36,664 nucleotides of DNA from positions 1 through 36,664 of IMG/VR virus record IMGVR_UViG_3300037882_000572. One strand, 5' to 3'. Numbering within the stretch: the stretch's first letter is position 1; each line of letters begins with the position of its first letter. The position numbers were made by a program, and so were the translations under genes. The stretch comes from a virus. A model generated the notes under the pieces. It searched no databases and had not been told where the DNA came from. It worked only from the letters and a program-made list of their open reading frames with translations. Shown piece after piece: positions 8,081 through 16,462 of the stretch.

Positions 8081-8310
8081 TGAACCCAGAGCTAAGAAAA
8101 CAATTTGCAGACTTTATTGCAAGCCCAGCAGGTGAGGCACATGTTAAGAAGCTACAACTACTTATCAGTCTTAACCATGAAAGTGCCGAGAATAATCCTG
8201 AACTATCCCGAGACTATGTACAGCGCGCTAAGGGTATCCGAGAAGCTTTAGATGAACTTATTGCGTCTGGTGTTGAAATTAAACTGAAGGGGGTGAAGAA
8301 AAGGAAGTAG
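8080..8310 (+). CDS. Small helical protein after portal
   Basis: 76 residues, translationally coupled to the portal (TAATG). It is almost entirely helical and charged: LRKQFADFIASPAGEAHVKKL, SRDYVQRAKGIREALDELI, with a basic tail KLKGVKKRK. Small proteins between portal and scaffold are common in this type of phage, but I do not recognise a function. It may be a head-assembly accessory factor. Confidence 0.65.
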   Translation: MNPELRKQFADFIASPAGEAHVKKLQLLISLNHESAENNPELSRDYVQRAKGIREALDELIASGVEIKLKGVKKRK

Positions 8311-8324
8311 TCGCACATCTAAAA

Positions 8325-8395
8325 GAGTGAGTGATAGTACAAAATACTAACTTTTTCCAGCCTACGTTAAAAGAAAAAATACCTATCATTCACTC
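8325..8395 (+). promoter_or_regulatory. Long-range inverted repeat in portal-scaffold gap
   Basis: GAGTGAGTGATAG (8325-8337) pairs with CTATCATTCACTC (8383-8395): 13 pairs with one G-T wobble, enclosing 45 AT-rich bases. A second small stem TTGGG/CCCAA (8398-8414) follows. The strong AGAGGAGACAG ribosome site of the scaffold gene comes next. This could be an mRNA processing or stability element rather than a terminator, because no T-tract follows. Confidence 0.6.
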
Positions 8396-8431
8396 CTTTG
8401 GGCATGTGACCCAATAATAAGAGGAGACAGT

Positions 8432-9166
8432 ATGGAAGAAACCACAACTGAAGTAATCTCGCAAGACACTGGCGCTGAAACAGCACAACCAGTAGTAGCA
8501 GATACCACGACAGCGGTTACAACAACCGACGAATCAGAGCAACAAACTAATACAGAGCAGACAGAGCAAGTACAGACTCAGACAGCTACACAAGCCGACG
8601 ACGATGCACTTACTAAGTTCGCACAAGCTAAAGGTTTGGAACTCGACAGTGACAGTACACGCAAAGCCGTGAAAATGGCAATGGACGCAGAGAAGCGTAT
8701 GCATCAAGCGACTGGACGTGCTAGTGAGGTTGAGAAAACATTATCAACAATGTCAGATCAATCAGCAGTAGCAGAAGCTCAGGCAACAGGGCAAGATCCT
8801 GAATTGCTAAAAGCAGTCAGACAATTACAGGTTAATAATTCAATCCGTGATTTCTTTGACGCAAACCCTGACGCAAGAGAATACGAAGCAGAAATGTCAA
8901 AGATTGCAACCGAGTCTGGACTATATGGTACAGCGGATTCAATTCTAAAAGCATCATATGCTATCGCGCTATCTAACGATCCTAGCAAACTGGCATCTGT
9001 AAAGTCACAGGTTAAGCAGGAAACCTTGCAAAACCTAGCCCACAAGCAACAAGCCGCAGTGCCTACAGGAAATGCAACTACCCAAACAGGTGGTTCACAA
9101 GAAAAACCATTCGCAGAGTTATCAATTTCAGAGATGGAAAAGAAACTAGGGTTTGGAGTTCGATAA
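8432..9166 (+). CDS. Putative scaffolding protein
   Basis: 244 residues. The first 60 are Thr/Gln/Glu-rich and low complexity. A helical part follows (DALTKFAQAKGLELDS, AVKMAMDAEKRMHQATGRA, predicted coiled coil), then a Gln/Gly-rich linker and a short terminal helix ISEMEKKLGFGVR. This acidic-disordered plus helical plan, directly before the capsid gene, is the classic layout of a scaffolding protein. It has a strong AGGAG site seven bases from the ATG. No protease motif is seen. Confidence 0.75.
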   Translation: MEETTTEVISQDTGAETAQPVVADTTTAVTTTDESEQQTNTEQTEQVQTQTATQADDDALTKFAQAKGLELDSDSTRKAVKMAMDAEKRMHQATGRASEVEKTLSTMSDQSAVAEAQATGQDPELLKAVRQLQVNNSIRDFFDANPDAREYEAEMSKIATESGLYGTADSILKASYAIALSNDPSKLASVKSQVKQETLQNLAHKQQAAVPTGNATTQTGGSQEKPFAELSISEMEKKLGFGVR

Positions 9167-9202
9167 GTAGCGCTCGGTTATTAAATCTATAAGGATAATA
9201 AA

Positions 9203-10141
9203 ATGACCGCACAAACTACAACTGGCCTTTCACAAGAGATGTCAACATACTACGAAAAGGTATTCTTGGCTCGCGCTGAATACGAATACATCTTTTCACA
9301 AGGCGCTCAAATGCGCACACAACCTGCTAACGAAGGTAAGACTGTTGTCTTCACACGACACACCCCTCTTGCTACAGCTACAACTGCACTTACAGAGGGT
9401 ACTAACCCTGCTGAAGTGAACCTTACAGCTTCTAACGTATCTGCAACACTTGCTGAATACGGTAACACTGTTAAGATTAGCCGATTCCTAGACCTCACAT
9501 CTATTGACCGTAACAACAAAGAGAAAATTGAAGTTGTTGGTCAGAACATGGGTGAGACACTTGACGAACTAACTCGTAATGAGCTATTCACAGGTGCTAC
9601 GGCTCAGTTAGCAGGTGCTAAATCAGCTTTGACTGACGTTGCTATCACTGACGTGTTAAGCGTTACAGAGCTTCGTAAAGCTGTTCGTACACTAAAACTA
9701 GCTAAAGCTCGACGCTACCAGGATCGTATTGCTCCTTGGTTAGGTAAAGTTGGGCCAAACACTAGCTACGACCTTACAACAGACTCAACATTCCTATCTG
9801 CTGACATCTACGATAACGGAGCTGAAAAGCTTTACAACGGAGAACTCGGTAAGATCCTTGGTGTTCGTCTAATTGAAAGCCCTAACCAATACGAAGCTGT
9901 AAATGCTGGTGCATCAAGCGCTGACATCTTCAGTAACTTCATTCACGGTTCAGACGCTTTCGGTTGTATCGACCTAGTTGGTGACAAACCACAACTGTAT
10001 ATCATCCCTCACACTAAGATCGACAGCGGCAACCCTGCTGGACGATTCAGTACTGTTGCATGGGCTGCTTCATACGTCACTAAGACTTTGAACGCTTCAT
10101 GGTTGATTGATATCAAAACTGGTGCAACGGGACAGGCATAG
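9203..10141 (+). CDS. Major capsid protein, N4-gp56 family
   Basis: 312 residues. It begins MTAQTTTGLSQEMSTYYEKV, and has the family-typical stretches FLARAEYEYIFSQGAQMRT, GKTVVFTRHTPLATATTALTEG, ATLAEYGNTVKISRFLDLTSID, and a C-terminal FGCIDLVGDKPQLYII then WAASYVTKTLNASWL. These match the N4_gp56 group of HK97-fold capsid proteins. It follows the scaffold gene, with AAGGAT seven bases before the ATG. It would be the most abundant virion protein and the likeliest client of the encoded GroEL/GroES. A GC-rich hairpin follows. Confidence 0.92.
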   Translation: MTAQTTTGLSQEMSTYYEKVFLARAEYEYIFSQGAQMRTQPANEGKTVVFTRHTPLATATTALTEGTNPAEVNLTASNVSATLAEYGNTVKISRFLDLTSIDRNNKEKIEVVGQNMGETLDELTRNELFTGATAQLAGAKSALTDVAITDVLSVTELRKAVRTLKLAKARRYQDRIAPWLGKVGPNTSYDLTTDSTFLSADIYDNGAEKLYNGELGKILGVRLIESPNQYEAVNAGASSADIFSNFIHGSDAFGCIDLVGDKPQLYIIPHTKIDSGNPAGRFSTVAWAASYVTKTLNASWLIDIKTGATGQA

Positions 10142-10155
10142 TCTGATTCGCTGTT

Positions 10156-10189
10156 GGGGGGGGTGGGCAACTGCCCCCTACCACGTTTT
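10156..10189 (+). terminator. Possible terminator after capsid gene
   Basis: A run of eight G, then TGGGCAACTGCCCCCTACC, can fold (GGGC/GCCC, or GGGGG/CCCCC), followed by ACGTTTTA. The T-tract is short, so termination may be partial. The promoter for the next gene begins inside this region. Confidence 0.5.
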
Positions 10190-10225
10190 AAGCAGTAGTG
10201 GTATAATTTCATTAAAGAAAGGCTA
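10178..10225 (+). promoter_or_regulatory. Structural promoter after capsid gene
   Basis: CTACCA (10178-10183), 16 bases, GGTATAAT (TATAAT 10202-10207), then AGGCTA at 10220-10225, 12 bases before the ATG at 10232. It has the same spacing as the portal promoter, with a slightly altered AGGCTGG leader. Confidence 0.65.
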
Positions 10226-10231
10226 CACACT

Positions 10232-10465
10232 ATGGACACAACAATACAAGATAAGATCATCTCACACTACCAAAAAGGTCAAGGCTCAATACAGGATATT
10301 GCACGAGTATACAACGTATCAGTTGCCGAGGTGCTACGAGTTACAGGACAGGGCCACCTCGCAAGCGTACAGACTCAAGGTGACATGATTAGCGAAGCAG
10401 ATGCAGGCCCAGGCGCTCAAATGAACTACGGCAAAGAGTTCGTTGTCCCATTCAGTACGGACTAA
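10232..10465 (+). CDS. Small helix-turn-helix protein
   Basis: 77 residues. Residues about 6-35 (KIISHYQKGQGSIQDIARVY then NVSVAEVLRVTG) form a probable helix-turn-helix of the resolvase or sigma-region-4 type. The C-terminal part is Gly/Gln-rich and ends MNYGKEFVVPFSTD. It has its own promoter directly after the capsid gene. It could be a regulator or a minor head protein. Confidence 0.6.
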   Translation: MDTTIQDKIISHYQKGQGSIQDIARVYNVSVAEVLRVTGQGHLASVQTQGDMISEADAGPGAQMNYGKEFVVPFSTD

Positions 10466-10469
10466 TGCT

Positions 10470-10718
10470 ATGTACGGACGCGCAGGAGAGCTTGTAAGGC
10501 TTAATAAAGACAGAAACGACTATACACTCAGCAAGATTGTCAGACAGCGTGCAAACGAAGCCTACGTGAAGATCAGCCACCAACTTAAAGACAAAAAGCT
10601 TATGTCTTTACGGCTACGACTTATACGAGCTACAAAAGCGCGAGACATGACAGCAGCTGAACGTATACAACTGCAAATGCGTGACTACCTAAAGCAAGAT
10701 ATGGAAACAGGACAATGA
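10470..10718 (+). CDS. Small basic helical protein
   Basis: 82 residues from the ATG at 10470, four bases after the previous stop. A TTG at 10443 would add nine residues but lies inside the upstream gene. Arg/Lys-rich helices dominate (LVRLNKDRNDYTLSKIVRQR, LMSLRLRLIRATKARDMTAA). The stop overlaps the next ATG (ATGA). It is possibly a head or DNA-associated protein; no family recognised. Confidence 0.6.
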   Translation: MYGRAGELVRLNKDRNDYTLSKIVRQRANEAYVKISHQLKDKKLMSLRLRLIRATKARDMTAAERIQLQMRDYLKQDMETGQ

Positions 10719-11407
10719 CAGACTACATAGATATCCTAAAGGAAAAGAAAACCATAGCTCTCGAAAGGGAACAACTAAAGAGTAGTCTTCTAGTGTTGGC
10801 AAATATTCTAACAGAGGCTAATACTAAAGCGCCTCGTGACTTATCAGATACAGTCAAGCAATTAAATTCAACAATCGTGAGTGCGGTGAAAGACCTCCGT
10901 AACGATACGACAATCCCAGATAAGATAGCTAACGATTACAAACGTGTTGCAGACTACGTACTAACGGCAATTAGTGAACAGTCCAATGACCTGAAAGATA
11001 TTGCTAAAGATATCGTAAAGGCGGTAGAGGGTATAAAACTACCAGAAATGCCTACTATACCAAAGATGCCAGAGGTAAAAATACCAGCGTTTCCAAAGAT
11101 TGACATACCCGCTCCAATAGTAAACATACCTGAAAATGACTTTAGCCCAATTGCGCGCGCTATCGAGGGCTTGAAAACAGAACAGGGTATTGATCTGAGC
11201 GTATTCAGGCCACACGACATAGACGATGTTGACGATATGCAATACATCGGCTTCGTTGCCCCATCAGGGCAGTGGTATATCATCGAAAATCAAGTCAAAG
11301 AGAATAGTCTACGTTACACTTTTGGTAAAGATGATTACACTGCGGCTTTTAAAAAGGCTGGTACGTTTAAGTACAGACTACTAAGTGAGGCAATCCATGC
11401 GTTATAG
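10715..11407 (+). CDS. Coiled-coil / Pro-rich structural protein
   Basis: 230 residues. A helical N-terminal half (EKKTIALEREQLKSSLLVLA, DTVKQLNSTIVSAVKDL) leads to a Pro-rich segment at about 110-140 with repeating xIPxxP units (PEMPTIPKMPEVKIPAFPK). A compact C-terminal domain follows (YIGFVAPSGQWYIIENQV). A long helix plus an extended Pro segment suits a fibre, spike or connector part. It overlaps the next gene by 11 bases. Function inferred from location only. Confidence 0.6.
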   Translation: MTDYIDILKEKKTIALEREQLKSSLLVLANILTEANTKAPRDLSDTVKQLNSTIVSAVKDLRNDTTIPDKIANDYKRVADYVLTAISEQSNDLKDIAKDIVKAVEGIKLPEMPTIPKMPEVKIPAFPKIDIPAPIVNIPENDFSPIARAIEGLKTEQGIDLSVFRPHDIDDVDDMQYIGFVAPSGQWYIIENQVKENSLRYTFGKDDYTAAFKKAGTFKYRLLSEAIHAL

Positions 11408-11834
11408 GTTAGACCCTTTGTCGCAAACAGGGCTGTCTGTTGTTGAGCCAAAACCACTTAAAAACGCTAGTGGTGCATTCGTCAGTAGCGGCGTAGATAG
11501 CATATCAAAAGCAGGGTCGGCACAACTAAAACGTAACGTAACACTATCTGCTGGTTCAAACATTACCCTGACTCAAACTGGTCAAAATATTCAGATATCG
11601 TCAACAGGTGGATCTGGTGGCGTAACTTGGATATATCTTGCTACATCGTGGGACTCTGCCCCTACAGTTAATAAGGTAATTACAGGTGGGACAGTATTTA
11701 ACTATATCCTCAGCGCCGTAACTAAATACAGGTTTGTGCCTGACCCTTATGTATCTTCAAGTGATGCGTTTTATGAAGATTTCGACAATATAAACGACAT
11801 CTTAACCAACCTAGTTATAACGAGGGCAACATAG
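11397..11834 (+). CDS. Tail/structural protein with beta-rich repeat
   Basis: 145 residues from the ATG at 11397. It contains VTLSAGSNITLTQTGQNIQISSTGGSGG, the short beta-sheet motif common in phage tail fibre and spike proteins just before a Gly linker. The C-terminus (TKYRFVPDPYVSSSDAFYED) looks like a small globular cap. It lies between two virion-type genes, so it is probably part of the tail or a fibre adaptor. Confidence 0.6.
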   Translation: MRYRLDPLSQTGLSVVEPKPLKNASGAFVSSGVDSISKAGSAQLKRNVTLSAGSNITLTQTGQNIQISSTGGSGGVTWIYLATSWDSAPTVNKVITGGTVFNYILSAVTKYRFVPDPYVSSSDAFYEDFDNINDILTNLVITRAT

Positions 11835-11835
11835 C

Positions 11836-14397
11836 ATGGCAACATTTACAATCACGACTGCACAAAATATTGACGCACTAAGTGTTAAGGCAGGTGGCGA
11901 CCTCTATAACGTAAACGGTGGTACTCTTACTATTGACCAAGATTCACGAGTTGGTACAAACCAAACCACATCAACTACACTTGGTACGATTACTTTATCA
12001 GCATCTTTGGGTGGTACTGTAAACATAGATGGTAGTGCCATCTGGATGATTCCATATACAGGCGGTTCGGGCAACGTACCTGCATGGAATACGACTATTA
12101 CTAACGGTTCTGGTACAGGCAAACTTATTGGTGTGCATTCTGCTCTTACCGCTGCTTCTACCGCTACAGGCGCGGCAATGCCTGCGACTGGATTTATCCG
12201 AGTAAAACAGAAGTCAGGCGCATACACAGCAGGTGCGTTGACAGGTATCACTGCTACAGCGTCAGACGCAGGGCGTGTCGGTTGGATTGAAATAGTTGGT
12301 GACGAAGCGTCAACAATTAACGCTAACCGCTTAGGCACGTTCAACATCACTGGCGCATGGTATGAAGTGGGCACAACGTCAGGCGTGTCTAACCAAACAA
12401 TGCAAATACCTAACAATGGGCTTCTTAGGTATGCGGCAGGAGTCTTTATTGAAACTTCGGTAGGCTCAGGCGCATACGAGTTCTATCCAAACGCAGGAAC
12501 AACGACGACGACAGGTACAGAAGCCTCAAGAGGCAAGGTTGTTTGGATAGATAACGCTGGACTTGTACGAATAGGTAACTCAGGCGCAGCAACTAATGGC
12601 TATACTCCTGTATCGGGCTTAAAAGTAGTCATTGGTAATATCTTCTTTGAAAACGCTACCACCGCAGCCCGAACAGCAAACGTGATTCCAAACGCTACTA
12701 TTGCTACTCGTTACGACTTCACTACTACTGGTGGTGGTGTACTTGAAATAGACAAATGTAACATGGCGTGGTACTTGTCAGTCTCACAAGCATACTCATG
12801 CAACGTGTCAAACTCAGGTTTTGTAGACGCTATATCCCTATCTGAGGTTGCAGCACCGATGACCTTTACTAAGGTGGGTGTTGGGAACAAACCAACGACT
12901 GCACTCTTAGTTTCACCTCTTACAATGACCTATTGTTATGCAGGTGGTACATTTACTGACTGTGTATGGGCAAGGGTTTCACAGGCGGCTTCTGGCGCAC
13001 ATACTAACGTGCTAACAGACATAGACGGTTTCACGTTCACTAGGAACACAGTACGAGCTAACACTATCAGGGGTAACTCTACTACTTACGGCGTAATAGC
13101 TACTCGTGCCAAAAATATCACTTATGATACACCAACAATTATCCAAAGTGGGTTTGCCCTTGTAACCTGTGACAACTTTAATACCAACGATGTTAAGTTC
13201 GTGTCAGCCGTCTCAGGTACTACCGTCACAACGTATACAGATTATGTATGGAACGTATCATCAAACACGATTAACTGTAACTTTAGCGGACTTACGCTCC
13301 CTGTAACAAGTAACGCACCATATACCGCACTTCTTATTGGGGCTACTGGTTGTGCAAACATCAAACTGAGGAATATAGGGACATACGCCTCGCCACTCAA
13401 CCTAGACGCTGGCGCAAACGACACAGGACTTATTTATACGCTTGCTACGAACTGCCAAGATTTCTACTTCCAACGTATCTATGTATCAAACACTCGTACT
13501 AATACAATGACAGCCGACAACTCTTGTAAGAACATTATCGAGAAGAACGTCTTTGGTAAATACGCAGACGCACCACTTGCAGCTGTACTTAACCTCACTC
13601 GTTTAGGTGGTGGCTCTACCAACGCACTTACCGCTCAAACATCTGTGTACGGTACACACTGGATGGATTACTTCACCTCTACTACAGCAGGACGTTTAGC
13701 AATTGTAATGAACGAGCCAACTGCTGATACGACTGCACAAGTTACGCTTTCTAACGGAGCAGCCTTTACTTCAGCAGGTGGACTATACATGCCAGTCATT
13801 GGACATCAGGCTATCTTTGAAACACCTGAGTATATTATCGGGCATACGGCTTTTCAGAACTCTGCACTCATCATGGCTGGTGGTACTGCAACAAACTACA
13901 CCTACGATTATTCGATAGATAAAAACGATGGTGCAGGTTGGTCAACTATGACCACAAGCAACTACTCACCAACTACGCTAGCAACAGCCCTTAACGGACT
14001 ATCTGGTATAAGCGCAGTCAATGGGTTTAAACTGAGACTAGAAATAACGACTGGCACAACCAACGCCACTGCTATTACATCTGTCTATCTCCTTACAAGC
14101 TCAACAACGACTACACAGGCTTACCAGTATCCACTAGATACTATTACGCTGACTATGACTGGCCTACAAACAGGGTCAGATATAGTAGTGCTAGAGGCTG
14201 GCACAGAGACAGAACTTGTAAACGTAGACGCTAACGCTGGTACGACTTACGAGTTTATATACGAAACCCCACAAGACATAGATATTGGGGTATTTAAGAT
14301 TGGGTACGTTCCGTTTTATATACGAAGTTACGCACTAGGCTCTACCGATAGTAGTGTTCCTGTGGCACAAGTAGCAGATAGGAATTACCTACCATGA
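11836..14397 (+). CDS. Large beta-rich tail/surface protein
   Basis: 853 residues, the largest product here. Ser/Thr/Gly/Asn-rich throughout, with recurring short strands (TLGTITLSASLGGTVNIDG; ILNKFR-type patterns are absent). The middle, about 270-560, alternates short strands and turns as in right-handed beta-helix spikes. The C-terminal 200 residues read as Ig-like beta-sandwiches (YTYDYSIDKNDGAGWSTMTT, TITLTMTGLQTGSDIVVLEA). No catalytic residues were identified. It is a likely receptor-binding, spike or surface protein. It directly follows the previous gene with one intervening base. Confidence 0.7.
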   Translation: MATFTITTAQNIDALSVKAGGDLYNVNGGTLTIDQDSRVGTNQTTSTTLGTITLSASLGGTVNIDGSAIWMIPYTGGSGNVPAWNTTITNGSGTGKLIGVHSALTAASTATGAAMPATGFIRVKQKSGAYTAGALTGITATASDAGRVGWIEIVGDEASTINANRLGTFNITGAWYEVGTTSGVSNQTMQIPNNGLLRYAAGVFIETSVGSGAYEFYPNAGTTTTTGTEASRGKVVWIDNAGLVRIGNSGAATNGYTPVSGLKVVIGNIFFENATTAARTANVIPNATIATRYDFTTTGGGVLEIDKCNMAWYLSVSQAYSCNVSNSGFVDAISLSEVAAPMTFTKVGVGNKPTTALLVSPLTMTYCYAGGTFTDCVWARVSQAASGAHTNVLTDIDGFTFTRNTVRANTIRGNSTTYGVIATRAKNITYDTPTIIQSGFALVTCDNFNTNDVKFVSAVSGTTVTTYTDYVWNVSSNTINCNFSGLTLPVTSNAPYTALLIGATGCANIKLRNIGTYASPLNLDAGANDTGLIYTLATNCQDFYFQRIYVSNTRTNTMTADNSCKNIIEKNVFGKYADAPLAAVLNLTRLGGGSTNALTAQTSVYGTHWMDYFTSTTAGRLAIVMNEPTADTTAQVTLSNGAAFTSAGGLYMPVIGHQAIFETPEYIIGHTAFQNSALIMAGGTATNYTYDYSIDKNDGAGWSTMTTSNYSPTTLATALNGLSGISAVNGFKLRLEITTGTTNATAITSVYLLTSSTTTTQAYQYPLDTITLTMTGLQTGSDIVVLEAGTETELVNVDANAGTTYEFIYETPQDIDIGVFKIGYVPFYIRSYALGSTDSSVPVAQVADRNYLP

Positions 14398-14422
14398 TAA
14401 ATAAAATAAGAGGAGATAAATA

Positions 14423-15961
14423 ATGGCAAAGATAACAGATCCTGATGACCTAGTCGTATCCTCAAGTTCAGGTAACTTGGGTGTAGACGGAAACATTTGG
14501 CTAGACACAGCAGCGAGTACATTCACACTGGCGGTATATGGTTCATTAACATCAGCAAAAGAGGGTGTCACAATTCAGGCACTCTACTCTAAGTTTGTAG
14601 ACCTTTGGACTACCTCAGCTTACAATAAGTTTGAGTTTCCAATGTACACAATTGACGCAACCAGTGGTCAGTATCAATTTGGTACAGACGGTGCAACGTT
14701 TAGTGGTTGGGTTGCTTCAAACGACGCTACAAGGCAAATGCTTCGTGATGGTGGTTGGGCTGAATACCTAGCAAACGGTACACTAGACCGCAAGTACGTC
14801 GGTATTGTATCACTGGGTGATGTAAATACAGGCGCACAACTGTACTACCAGAAAACAGACGGTGGTACTGCAGCAGACTTTACCTTTGACGACGAAGTAA
14901 ACGAAGGTATCCTGATTTACGAAGATGGTGGTATTGACAACCAAACCTACTTTAAAGGCTATGTTCGTGAGTACGCTAAGAAGTATGACGACTCAGTTCT
15001 GTCTGACACAGGTCTTACTGCTACAGGCGCACTAAAGGTAAACTTACTACTCGCTAACGAAGATGATCTAAAGATTCAAGATACAGATGTAAACGTAGCC
15101 GCTAACGCACCGTATACTGGGATTACTGCAACGTGGATAACAGGAAACAACTTTGACACAACAAATACCTCACCTTACGCACTTGACGACGTGGTAAAAG
15201 ACGGCGCAGGTCGCTGGTACATCTGTACTACGGCAGGTACAGCAGACGCAACTGACTATTCAGACCTCTCTACAATGGGCGGTGCAGGCACAGCAGTATT
15301 CGCAAGCTACACTGGTGAGCGCCTAATCGGTACAACTTACTACGCTTTTAATATCATCATAGACGGTAACGCAGCGGTCGCAGAAGATGTCTACACTAAG
15401 GTTCAGTACCTACTACGACAAGCTGGTGATATAGACTCTGGTGCAGGTACACACAACGGTACAATCACACAGTCTCTTATGGGCTTTGTTGGTGATACTT
15501 TAATCACTACAACTGGTGTATATATTGACGACTTTGACTCTGATGACGTCAACCGCCTTACGTTTACAGACACTAGCGGAACAGCTCGTACGTTCCCTTA
15601 CACTGCTACTGGTACGTTAAGCTTCAACTCTGTACTTACATCAGGTGGTACTGGTTATTACCGTATGTACTTTACAGACTTAGCAGGTTCTAACGACTAC
15701 GGTCTAACAGGAGCAATAACAGTAGACGACGCTAGCGGTACAGACATTGCTGGTACAATATCAGGAGCATCTATTGCATTTACATTCGACTACGACGGCA
15801 ACGTTCAAGGAAGTAGAACTGCAGGAACAGACGCAGCAGTCACAGTAGTAGCTGGTAATGCAGGAAGCGCTAAACCAGTAGTGACAACGTACACAATAAC
15901 AAGAGCAACAGGACAGGGTATAACACTGACTGCTGAAACAGATAGAGCATACGTAGCCTAA
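14423..15961 (+). CDS. Virion-associated beta-rich protein
   Basis: 512 residues with a strong AGAGGAGATAAATA ribosome site. The opening MAKITDPDDLVVSSSSGNLG and IWLDTAASTFTLAVYG, then LYSKFVDLWTTSAYNKFEFP, matches proteins I recall next to structural genes of N4-gp56-type phages. YSKFVDLW...SAYNKF also echoes the LWSRWVDWWLTSDNSKY motif of the next protein, so the two may share a domain. The C-terminal half is Thr/Gly-rich beta. Probably a tail-tip or fibre component. Confidence 0.7.
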   Translation: MAKITDPDDLVVSSSSGNLGVDGNIWLDTAASTFTLAVYGSLTSAKEGVTIQALYSKFVDLWTTSAYNKFEFPMYTIDATSGQYQFGTDGATFSGWVASNDATRQMLRDGGWAEYLANGTLDRKYVGIVSLGDVNTGAQLYYQKTDGGTAADFTFDDEVNEGILIYEDGGIDNQTYFKGYVREYAKKYDDSVLSDTGLTATGALKVNLLLANEDDLKIQDTDVNVAANAPYTGITATWITGNNFDTTNTSPYALDDVVKDGAGRWYICTTAGTADATDYSDLSTMGGAGTAVFASYTGERLIGTTYYAFNIIIDGNAAVAEDVYTKVQYLLRQAGDIDSGAGTHNGTITQSLMGFVGDTLITTTGVYIDDFDSDDVNRLTFTDTSGTARTFPYTATGTLSFNSVLTSGGTGYYRMYFTDLAGSNDYGLTGAITVDDASGTDIAGTISGASIAFTFDYDGNVQGSRTAGTDAAVTVVAGNAGSAKPVVTTYTITRATGQGITLTAETDRAYVA

Positions 15962-15971
15962 AGGAGAAATC

Positions 15972-16430
15972 ATGGCACTATCATTTGACGGTACAACCAA
16001 GGTAGTCACAATCACCACCGATACTACACTTGACGTGCGTGATTTATGGTCACGCTGGGTTGACTGGTGGTTGACCTCTGACAATTCAAAGTACGGTATT
16101 GCTATGGTACAAGTGGGCGGTGACGACATTGACGTTGTAGCAGGGACTAAAATCCCTGTCTACATCTATTTGCAAGACGGCTGGAAAGTAAAGCCAAAGG
16201 AAGCATCACACACACTTGCCGTCACTAACGGTATTCTACTAACAGATGACAGCTCAGACCCATTCACAGATACGACTGGTTCGTATATTGTGCGAGTCAA
16301 CTACCAACAACCTGTGCAAGCTATTTCATTCTCTACGGGTGGCACGGTCACAGAGGCAGCACTTACAGTAATTAACGAAGGTGTCAAGCTGGCAAGTATA
16401 CTTGTACCCCACACAACTGACTTACCGTGA
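15972..16430 (+). CDS. Conserved tail-region protein
   Basis: 152 residues. It begins MALSFDGTTKVVTITTDTTL, then LWSRWVDWWLTSDNSKYGIA, IPVYIYLQDGWKVKPKEASH and a C-terminal beta part. This pattern recurs in a conserved phage virion family from varied hosts, as far as I recall, of unknown exact role. AAGGAG precedes the ATG by six bases. The stop is immediately followed by the next -10 box. Confidence 0.72.
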   Translation: MALSFDGTTKVVTITTDTTLDVRDLWSRWVDWWLTSDNSKYGIAMVQVGGDDIDVVAGTKIPVYIYLQDGWKVKPKEASHTLAVTNGILLTDDSSDPFTDTTGSYIVRVNYQQPVQAISFSTGGTVTEAALTVINEGVKLASILVPHTTDLP

Positions 16431-16458
16431 TATAATAAGATTAAACTAATGAGGCTGG
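16431..16458 (+). promoter_or_regulatory. Promoter and AGGCTGG leader of the glycosyltransferase-GroES cassette
   Basis: TGATATAAT with TATAAT at 16431-16436, next to the previous stop, then GAGGCTGG (AGGCTGG 16452-16458) five bases before the ATG at 16463. No clear -35. It should drive the four-gene cassette ending at 18832. Confidence 0.65.
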
Positions 16459-16462
16459 CATT

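Noticed and set aside
10156-10163. Run of eight G as a biological signal
   Set aside because: It is more simply part of a weak terminator hairpin, and homopolymer length is error-prone in assembly.
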